Shown piece by piece: positions 58,060 to 64,000 of a stretch of DNA of 64,000 nt. The notes beneath the pieces were generated by a model. That model was not told the origin of the DNA, did no database searches, and worked only from the letters and a program-made list of their open reading frames with translations. Location of the stretch: the NCBI RefSeq assembly GCF_010448835.1, contig NZ_CP048409.1, positions 62,001-126,000 on the forward strand. The letters are read 5' to 3'. Position numbers and translations under genes: made by a program. How positions within the stretch are numbered: position 1 is the stretch's first letter; every line of letters begins with the position of its first letter. The stretch is from Draconibacterium halophilum (GTDB taxonomy: Bacteria > Bacteroidota > Bacteroidia > Bacteroidales > Prolixibacteraceae).

Positions 58060-59079
58060 CTACTTCACCAACTCTTTAGTAGATAGCAAACCACAAGCCG
58101 CATAAATATCCTGTCCGCGCGAAGCACGAATTGTAGTGAGAATTCCTTTATTATTGAGCGCATCTTTAAATCGCTGGATGGTTTTTTCTCCCGGACTTTT
58201 TAGCGGTGTTCCCGGTACCGGGTGAAAACGAATCAGGTTAACACGGCATTTTAAACCGCTAAGCAAACGGGCCAGTTCATCTACATGTTTCTGTGAATCA
58301 TTCAGATCTTCAAACAAAATATACTCGAACGACACACGACGCTGACGGCCAAAATCCCAGCTTTTAATTTCATCCACAACTTCGTTAACCGGGTACGCTA
58401 CCTGCACCGGCATAATTTTCTGACGCTCTTCGTGGAATGGCGTATGTAAACTCACGGCTAAATGCGCTTCGCTTTTCTCCAAAAAAGTCAGCATGCCTGG
58501 AATAATACCAATAGTAGAAACGGTTATCCGCCGCGGACTCATCCCGAATCCCCATTCGGAAGTAAGAATTTCAAGGCTCTTTAATACTTCATCGAGGTTA
58601 TCGAAAGGTTCGCCCATTCCCATGTACACAATATTACTTACCTCTTCAACTTCATCAATACTTTTAATTTGATTAACGATCTCGCCGGCAGAAAGCTGTC
58701 CCTGAAAACCTTGTTTGGCGGTAAAACAAAACAGGCAGCCCATCTTGCAGCCCACCTGCGAGCTCACGCAAACGGTCTTCCGGTCGCGTTCCGGGATCAT
58801 TGCCGTCTCGATAAATTTATCCTGAATAGTTGGGAAAAGGTATTTTCGGGTGCCATCAGTACTGGCCTGTACTTTTGTGTAGGGTGTTAAGCCAAATTCA
58901 AAACGCTCGTTCAGCAATTCACGTGCTTTAAGCGAGAGGTTGGTCATCTCATCGATCGAACTGATTGGCTTTTTATACAGCCAGTCTGTAATTTGTTTAG
59001 CGGTAAATTTTGGCAGCCCCAGCTCCACAACCAACTCCTGCAATTCTGCTAATGTTTTCCCGAATAATGGCTCCTTCAT
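58060..59079 (-). CDS. rlmN: Dual-specificity 23S rRNA/tRNA adenosine C2-methyltransferase RlmN
   Basis: A 339-residue radical-SAM enzyme that methylates A2503 of 23S rRNA and A37 of some tRNAs. The iron-sulfur motif CKMGCLFC has Cys at 111, 115 and 118. The methyl-carrying and resolving cysteines are C104 (TVCVSSQVGC) and C329 (YAACGLLS). MGMGEPFDN and FHPVPGTPLKSP are also family marks. I start at ATG 59079 (MKEPLFGKTL); the frame extends ten codons further to 59109, but that part is not typical of the family. About 110 bases separate it from the amidase gene upstream, and they carry a GTCATT hairpin repeat. Confidence 0.95.
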   Translation of the reverse strand: MKEPLFGKTLAELQELVVELGLPKFTAKQITDWLYKKPISSIDEMTNLSLKARELLNERFEFGLTPYTKVQASTDGTRKYLFPTIQDKFIETAMIPERDRKTVCVSSQVGCKMGCLFCFTAKQGFQGQLSAGEIVNQIKSIDEVEEVSNIVYMGMGEPFDNLDEVLKSLEILTSEWGFGMSPRRITVSTIGIIPGMLTFLEKSEAHLAVSLHTPFHEERQKIMPVQVAYPVNEVVDEIKSWDFGRQRRVSFEYILFEDLNDSQKHVDELARLLSGLKCRVNLIRFHPVPGTPLKSPGEKTIQRFKDALNNKGILTTIRASRGQDIYAACGLLSTKELVK

Positions 59080-59111
59080 AACTTTCAGTTTGCTGCAAAG
59101 ATACACCACTT

Positions 59112-59189
59112 TGTCATTTCGACGAAGAATGAGGAGAAATCTCTTTCTGATACAGATTTCTCTCCGTCACTTGACGGATCGAAATGACA
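59112..59189. repeat. GTCATTTCGA...TCGAAATGACA hairpin repeat between rlmN and the amidase gene
   Basis: GTCATTTCGACGAAG and GATCGAAATGACA are inverted ends, with GAGAAATCTC and CAGATTTCTC inside and a CCGTCACTTGACGG palindrome. It ends two bases before the amidase stop codon. It is the only copy outside the giant locus. Confidence 0.75.
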
Positions 59190-59191
59190 GC

Positions 59192-60796
59192 TCATTCCAT
59201 CAACGATTTTTTAAAATCCGGCGATTCCCGGTGTTTGGTCGCCTGCTCAAAAGCATAGGCAATCTCCAGCAAAACAGGCTCGCTCCAGGCGCGGCCAAAG
59301 AATGAAAGTCCAATGGGCAATCCCTCAACAAATCCCATGGGCACCGTAATATTCGGATAGCCGGAAATAGCTGCCGGCGAAGAACTACCGCCGGTAAAAC
59401 TGTCGCCATTTACCCAGTCGATACTCCATGTTGGGCCGTTTGTAGGTGCAATTAAAGCATCCAAATTGTGTTCGTCCATTAAGGCATCTATTCCTTCTTT
59501 CCCGGCAAAACGTTTCGAATCATCCAACGCTTTCAGGTACTCCTCCGAGTTTAAATCCCCTTTTTCCTGTGCCTCCTCAAAAATCTCCTGGCCAAACCAC
59601 GGCATTTCCTTATCGGCATTTGTCTTGTTAAATTCTATCAGCTCTTTCAGCGATTTCCGTGGAGCAGAAGGATGTTCTTGCAGATACTTATTCAGGTCGG
59701 CTTTAAATTCGTAAAGTAAAACTTGGTAGGATGGTTCTCCCCACTTTCGGTTTGTTTCAAATTCCAGATCTTCAACCAACTCAGCCTCGTTTTGCTGCAT
59801 GGCCTGAACTGCATTTTTGATCAATTCCTTCACTTTCTCGTGCGACGGAATCATCTGCGAAGCTATACCAATTCGCTTTCCCTGTAATCCTTCCAATTTC
59901 AGAAAAGATGTATAATCATTGTAGATTTTCTCTTGTTCTAAATGTGTTTTAGCATCGCTGGCATCAAATTCAGCCAAAGCCCCCAGCAAAATAGCGGCAT
60001 CGGTTACATTGCGTGCCATCGGCCCGGCTGTATCCTGGCTATGTGCAATTGGGATAATCCCCTGTCGGCTCCATGTTCCCAAAGTTGGTTTTATACCCAC
60101 AACACCGTTTATTCCTGAGGGACAAACAATAGAACCATTGGTTTCGGTACCAATACCGATGGTACACAGGTTACCCGAAACAGCGGCTCCTGTTCCGGAA
60201 CTGGAACCACACGGGCTCCGATCGAGACAGAAAGGATTTCTCACCTGTCCGCCACGGCCGCTCCAACCGCTTGACGAATTCGTAGATCGAAAATTCGCCC
60301 ACTCGCTCAGGTTGGTTTTACCGAGTAAAACAGCTCCGGCATCGCGTAATTTTTTTACTATAAATGCATCCTTTTCTGCCACATTCCCTACCAATGCCAA
60401 CGATCCGGCGGTAGTTTGCATTTTATCGCCGGTATCGATATTGTCTTTAATCATCACCGGTATACCATGCAACGGGCCACGAACTTTCCCGTTTTGTCGT
60501 TCTTCATCCAGCTTTTTGGCGATATCCATAGCATCAGGATTTAGCTCAATCACCGACTTTAAATGAGGATCAACCAGCGCAATCCGATCGAGGTACTTTT
60601 TACAAATACTTTCTGCAGTTAGCTCTCTCGATTCCATTTTTTGCTGAAGCTCTAAAGCTGATGTCTCATTTAAATCGAATGCAGTCAGATCAACTTCTTC
60701 CGGCACCTTCGACTCTTGCACACATGCAGTTACACCACTTAAAGCCAGCACAGAACCACCCAGGGCGGTTGTTTTAAAAAAGGAACGACGTTTCAT
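59192..60796 (-). CDS. Amidase-signature family hydrolase, exported lipoprotein
   Basis: A 534-residue amidase-signature enzyme. The N-terminus has a twin-arginine-like RRSFFK and a lipobox ending at Cys25 (LSGVTAC), so it is probably a Tat-exported lipoprotein. The catalytic triad is visible: K117 in VMIKDNID, cis-Ser at 198-200 in SPCGSSSGTGAA, nucleophile S222 in TETNGSIVCPSG. Length and order match periplasmic amidases annotated as GatA-like; it is not GatA itself, because it is exported and has no GatB/GatC nearby. It hydrolyses an amide of unknown identity. It may be co-transcribed with rlmN downstream. Confidence 0.92.
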   Translation of the reverse strand: MKRRSFFKTTALGGSVLALSGVTACVQESKVPEEVDLTAFDLNETSALELQQKMESRELTAESICKKYLDRIALVDPHLKSVIELNPDAMDIAKKLDEERQNGKVRGPLHGIPVMIKDNIDTGDKMQTTAGSLALVGNVAEKDAFIVKKLRDAGAVLLGKTNLSEWANFRSTNSSSGWSGRGGQVRNPFCLDRSPCGSSSGTGAAVSGNLCTIGIGTETNGSIVCPSGINGVVGIKPTLGTWSRQGIIPIAHSQDTAGPMARNVTDAAILLGALAEFDASDAKTHLEQEKIYNDYTSFLKLEGLQGKRIGIASQMIPSHEKVKELIKNAVQAMQQNEAELVEDLEFETNRKWGEPSYQVLLYEFKADLNKYLQEHPSAPRKSLKELIEFNKTNADKEMPWFGQEIFEEAQEKGDLNSEEYLKALDDSKRFAGKEGIDALMDEHNLDALIAPTNGPTWSIDWVNGDSFTGGSSSPAAISGYPNITVPMGFVEGLPIGLSFFGRAWSEPVLLEIAYAFEQATKHRESPDFKKSLME

Positions 60797-60891
60797 TTAT
60801 TATAGATTTATAAATTTTGAGACACAAGAATTGAGACTGAAAATAAGAATTATTTTCTTGCCGTTAAAAAGTATTGCGCCACGAAAGATTT

Positions 60892-61875
60892 TTAGTAGTT
60901 TGTATTGATCCACTCAACCGCCTTTTTAACATCAATATCTTCCATACATTTAAAGTGTTTCATCGGACATTTTCTATAGCCTAATTTTGAGCAGGGGCGG
61001 CATTTCAAACCGGTTACCTGAAGAATCTCCGACGACTCTCCGGGCTGATAAGGCACCATCCCAAACTCAGGAATGGTATTTCCCCAAAACGAAAAGATTT
61101 TCTTTTTAAAAGCCGCTGCAATGTGCATTAATCCGGTGTCGTTTGCCAACACTACCCGCGAGTCGCGCACCAGAGAAGCCGACTGATTAAGCGAAATTTT
61201 TCCGGCAAAGTTCAGTATATTTCCTTTCGATTGCGAAAGCACCTGTTCGCCTTCATCGTATTCATTTTTACCTCCCAGCAAAATAACCGGATATGGAATT
61301 TGCTGACATATTTCGCTGACTTTATGAACAGGAAGTTTTTTAGTGAAATAGGTTCCGGCAATTACAAAAGCCACATAACCCTTTTGAAAAGTTTCGGGCA
61401 GGTCACTCAATTTAAACGAAGTTGTGTCGTCGATGAAATAATCCAGCCCCTGGTCATCGTTTTTCACATCAAAAATCGAAACCGTTTCAAGATACCGTTC
61501 TACAATATGTACATCGGGCAAACGGTTCATTTTAAAACGAATCATCAGAAACTTCTCCCAGTTGATTTTATTCACCGCAAACGACTGCATTTTTAACCGA
61601 CGCTTTATTTTGTTACTTCTGAAATTGTTATGAAGATCGATAATATAATCAAAGTCCTCTTTAGCCAGTTCATGAATTAGGGAACCAATGTTATCTTCAA
61701 GAAAATGAACTTTATCGATATACGGGTTGGAATAAACCAGGCAGGCAAACTTCTTTTTGGTAACGAAATGAACTTCAGCATTCTCAACCTGCTGTTTCAA
61801 TCCGCGAACAACCGGCGTTGTAAGAACAATGTCGCCAATGGAACTAAAGCGTATTACCAGGAATTTTACTTTCAT
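60892..61875 (-). CDS. Glycosyltransferase family 9 protein (heptosyltransferase-like)
   Basis: 327 residues from ATG 61875; a TTG three codons upstream is less likely. A GT-B fold GT9 enzyme, with FLVIRFSSIGDIVLTTPV at the start, VILLGGKNE near 200 and LANDTGLMHIAAA near 250, where the Asp contacts the ADP-sugar. The family adds heptose or related sugars to lipopolysaccharide core at the inner face of the inner membrane. Four cysteines near the end (LKCRPCSKLGYRKCPMKHFKC) form the cluster seen in many Bacteroidota GT9 proteins. Acceptor unknown. It follows the atpC terminator, so it starts its own unit. Confidence 0.9.
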   Translation of the reverse strand: MKVKFLVIRFSSIGDIVLTTPVVRGLKQQVENAEVHFVTKKKFACLVYSNPYIDKVHFLEDNIGSLIHELAKEDFDYIIDLHNNFRSNKIKRRLKMQSFAVNKINWEKFLMIRFKMNRLPDVHIVERYLETVSIFDVKNDDQGLDYFIDDTTSFKLSDLPETFQKGYVAFVIAGTYFTKKLPVHKVSEICQQIPYPVILLGGKNEYDEGEQVLSQSKGNILNFAGKISLNQSASLVRDSRVVLANDTGLMHIAAAFKKKIFSFWGNTIPEFGMVPYQPGESSEILQVTGLKCRPCSKLGYRKCPMKHFKCMEDIDVKKAVEWINTNY

Positions 61876-61929
61876 ATTTTCCAAAGTATCGAAGATATTG
61901 AATTTTTGGAGAACTCAATTTTCTAACAC

Positions 61930-61961
61930 AAAAAATCCCCGCAGAAAATCTTCTACGGGGA
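61930..61961 (-). terminator. Terminator after atpC
   Basis: An 11-bp stem with one wobble (TCCCCGCAGAA at 61936-61946, TTCTACGGGGA at 61951-61961) and a four-base loop. On the minus strand it is followed by six T. It ends the atpDC transcript 26 bases past the atpC stop. Confidence 0.88.
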
Positions 61962-61986
61962 CTTTTCAATATCTTATTTTATTGTA

Positions 61987-62229
61987 TTATGCAGATTCAA
62001 CCAATACTATAATTTTATTTGCTTTATTCTCAATTACACCACCATCAACTTCAAAATGCTGCTCGCCTCCATTAATTTCTTTTATTTTCAGCACACCCTT
62101 TTCGAGTGTTGAAATAATCGGAGCATGGTTTTTAAGAATCTCAAAACCACCTTTACTCCCTGGCAGTTGAATGAGGCTTACTTCGCCCTCAAATATTTTT
62201 TTATCCGGTGTAATTATTTCTAAATGCAT
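61987..62229 (-). CDS. atpC: ATP synthase F1 epsilon subunit (short form)
   Basis: 80 residues, forming only the N-terminal beta-sandwich of epsilon (MHLEIITPDKKIFEGEVSLI ... PGSKGGFEILKNHAPI). The C-terminal helical hairpin that regulates the enzyme in other bacteria is absent, as is normal in Bacteroidota. It is part of the central stalk, binds gamma and the c-ring, and is cytoplasmic. It lies 17 bases after atpD. The pair stands apart from the other F-type ATPase genes, a usual arrangement in this phylum. Confidence 0.95.
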   Translation of the reverse strand: MHLEIITPDKKIFEGEVSLIQLPGSKGGFEILKNHAPIISTLEKGVLKIKEINGGEQHFEVDGGVIENKANKIIVLVESA

Positions 62230-62246
62230 AGTATTCCTTTTCGATT

Positions 62247-63752
62247 TTAGTTGTCGGCTAACAATTTTTCACCTTTTTCGATGGCTTCTTCAATTGTTCC
62301 AACAAGGTTAAAAGCTGCCTCCGGATATTTGTCAACATCACCGTTCATAATCATTCTAAAACCTTTGATCGTATCTTCAATCGAAACCAGTTTTCCTTCC
62401 AGTCCGGTAAATGCCGAAGCCACAAAGAATGGCTGCGAAAGGAAACGCTGCACACGACGCGCACGGTGAACCACCAGTTTATCTTCTTCTGAAAGTTCAT
62501 CCATTCCCAGAATTGCGATAATATCCTGCAACTCCGTGTAACGCTGTAACAACATTTTAACGTCCTGAGCACAATTGTAGTGATCGTCTCCAACAACTTC
62601 AGCCGAAAGAATACGTGAAGAAGAATCAAGCGGATCAACCGCCGGATAAATACCTAACTCAGCAATTTTACGACTCAATACTGTAGTTGCATCGAGGTGC
62701 GCAAATGTTGTTGCCGGCGCAGGGTCGGTCAAGTCATCAGCAGGTACATAAACCGCCTGAACAGAAGTAATCGACCCATTTTTAGTAGAAGTAATCCGTT
62801 CCTGCATCTCCCCCATTTCAGTAGCCAACGTTGGTTGGTAACCTACTGCCGAAGGCATACGCCCGAGCAGCGCTGATACCTCAGATCCTGCTTGTGTAAA
62901 GCGGAAAATATTATCAACAAAGAACAGAATATCGCGACCACTTCCTGTTGAGCCATCGCCATCGCGCAAACTTTCGGCAATTGTTAGTCCTGAAAGCGCA
63001 ACACGGGCACGTGCACCCGGTGGTTCATTCATCTGACCAAATACCATGGCCAGTTTCGATTCTTTTAATTTTTCAGGATCTACTTTTGAAAGGTCCCAGT
63101 TTCCCTCTTCCATCGATTTTTTGAAGTCTTCTCCATAATCAACAATGTTGGCTTCAATCATCTCGCGAAGCAAATCGTTTCCTTCACGGGTACGTTCTCC
63201 AACACCTGCAAATACCGATAAACCGGAGTGCGCCAATGCAATGTTATTGATCAATTCCTGAATCAGAACGGTTTTACCTACTCCGGCGCCACCAAACAAT
63301 CCAATTTTACCTCCTTTTGCATAGGGTTCAATCAGGTCGATTACCTTTATCCCGGTATATAATACCTCACTTTCTGTTGTCAGATCTTCGTATTTAGGAG
63401 GTTGGCTATGTATGCTTAAACCTTCTTTTGGCAGTTGCTCCAATCCATCAACAGAATCTCCCACCACATTTAGCAGGCGACCGAGTGAAATTTCACCTTT
63501 TGGCATGGTAATCGGACTGCCCAAATTCTTTACCGCTGACCCTCTCTGCAAACCATCGGTCGAATCCATTGCTACACATCGGATTGTATTTTCGCCAATG
63601 TGTTGCTGACATTCTATTATTAAACTTTCTTTGTCTTCGCGGGGAATTTCAAGTGCATCGTGAATTGAAGGAAGTTCGCTGCCTTCACTATCAAAACTAA
63701 CGTCTACTACAGGTCCGATAACCTGTAATATTTTACCTATGCTTTGAACCAT
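62247..63752 (-). CDS. atpD: ATP synthase F1 beta subunit
   Basis: 501 residues. The catalytic beta subunit that makes ATP from ADP and phosphate, driven by rotation of gamma. Walker A GGAGVGKT at 154-161 (K160), catalytic Glu186 in GVGERTREG, Walker B near ILFFVDNIFRFTQAG, and the ALLGRMPSAVGYQPTL loop. The start is the ATG at 63752 (MVQSIGKILQVIGPVVDV), the normal N-terminus. It is co-transcribed with atpC. Upstream 63753-63887 has no second gene, so the promoter must lie there or beyond, but I see no clear -33/-7 pair. Confidence 0.98.
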   Translation of the reverse strand: MVQSIGKILQVIGPVVDVSFDSEGSELPSIHDALEIPREDKESLIIECQQHIGENTIRCVAMDSTDGLQRGSAVKNLGSPITMPKGEISLGRLLNVVGDSVDGLEQLPKEGLSIHSQPPKYEDLTTESEVLYTGIKVIDLIEPYAKGGKIGLFGGAGVGKTVLIQELINNIALAHSGLSVFAGVGERTREGNDLLREMIEANIVDYGEDFKKSMEEGNWDLSKVDPEKLKESKLAMVFGQMNEPPGARARVALSGLTIAESLRDGDGSTGSGRDILFFVDNIFRFTQAGSEVSALLGRMPSAVGYQPTLATEMGEMQERITSTKNGSITSVQAVYVPADDLTDPAPATTFAHLDATTVLSRKIAELGIYPAVDPLDSSSRILSAEVVGDDHYNCAQDVKMLLQRYTELQDIIAILGMDELSEEDKLVVHRARRVQRFLSQPFFVASAFTGLEGKLVSIEDTIKGFRMIMNGDVDKYPEAAFNLVGTIEEAIEKGEKLLADN

Positions 63753-63887
63753 ATTTGGATTAGATTTAAGTCCGGTTTAACCCGTTCTTTTGTTTCAATT
63801 TTATAGACCCAACAAATTTAACATTGTTTTGTTTTTATGCAAGGTTGCGTTTGGTTTTTTGGATATTTTTTATCCTATTATATTGCT

Positions 63888-64000
63888 TTAATGCTTGCGG
63901 GTAAGCATTTTGTTTGCAAGGTTTCGAAGTGGTTGTTTTACAACATCCTGCACATTTAAATCATCTAAAATGCGCATCGCTTTGTTAAAATAGTCGTTCA
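63888..64000 (-). CDS. C-terminal end of an unidentified gene
   Basis: A minus-strand frame enters at the right edge and ends in TAA at 63888: 36 residues ending in VKQPLRNLANKMLTRKH. It lies upstream of atpD in the same orientation. The fragment is too short to name. The last codons overlap a small ATGCTT/AAGCAT stem. Confidence 0.55.
   Translation of the reverse strand, partial: NDYFNKAMRILDDLNVQDVVKQPLRNLANKMLTRKH

Noticed and set aside
59192..60796. GatA subunit of the Glu-tRNA amidotransferase
   Set aside because: It has an RR/lipobox export signal and no gatB/gatC neighbours, which fits a periplasmic amidase-signature enzyme instead.

Overview
The window looks like chromosomal DNA of a Bacteroidota bacterium, probably a marine or anaerobic lineage near Marinilabiliales/Prolixibacteraceae; the phylum is well supported, the finer placement is inference. 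The reasons are a type IX secretion (T9SS) type-B C-terminal domain, a PorP/SprF gene, SprB/HYR/PKD-like giant surface proteins, a very short AtpC next to AtpD, a DUF3810 protein, a -33/-7 type promoter (TAnnTTTG), and intergenic repeat families typical of this phylum (CACAGAG arrays, GTCATTtCGA...TCGaAATGAC hairpins). The window lies in one replicon stretch with no tRNA, rRNA, transposase, phage gene or CRISPR array that I can see.

Layout. 1-1962: 3'-truncated glycogen branching enzyme (minus). 2652-3884: a Cys/Met-metabolism PLP enzyme (plus), divergent from it, with an orphan minus-strand terminator between them. 4199-54052: a roughly 50-kb locus, all on the minus strand and read right to left: giant A (about 4913 aa, split by a one-base frameshift), a PorP/SprF outer-membrane protein, giant B (about 6239 aa, also split by a one-base frameshift), a 413-aa and a 240-aa secreted Ig-like protein, a GxxExxY protein embedded in repeat arrays, and giant C (2791 aa) with a type-B T9SS sorting domain. 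54237-64000: ordinary genes: M19 dipeptidase, DUF3810 putative metalloprotease, metallo-beta-lactamase-fold hydrolase, small lipoprotein, RlmN, exported amidase, GT9 glycosyltransferase, atpC, atpD, and the end of one further gene.

The 50-kb locus is the part worth attention. It resembles the SprB/SprF gliding-adhesin arrangement but has three giants. Giants A and B share about 345 N-terminal and about 360 C-terminal residues while their middles differ completely. The 413-aa protein, the 240-aa protein and giant C share an N-terminal module, and the A, B and 413-aa proteins share a TPRP[EQ] tail motif. Only giant C has a recognisable T9SS sorting domain. I infer one multi-component surface filament or adhesin system exported through the T9SS with its own PorP/SprF.

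The two long non-coding stretches in that locus (13956-15270 and 16513-18986) are packed with degenerate palindromic and tandem repeats and hold no credible gene. Many small open frames in them and opposite the giant genes are shadows and are omitted.
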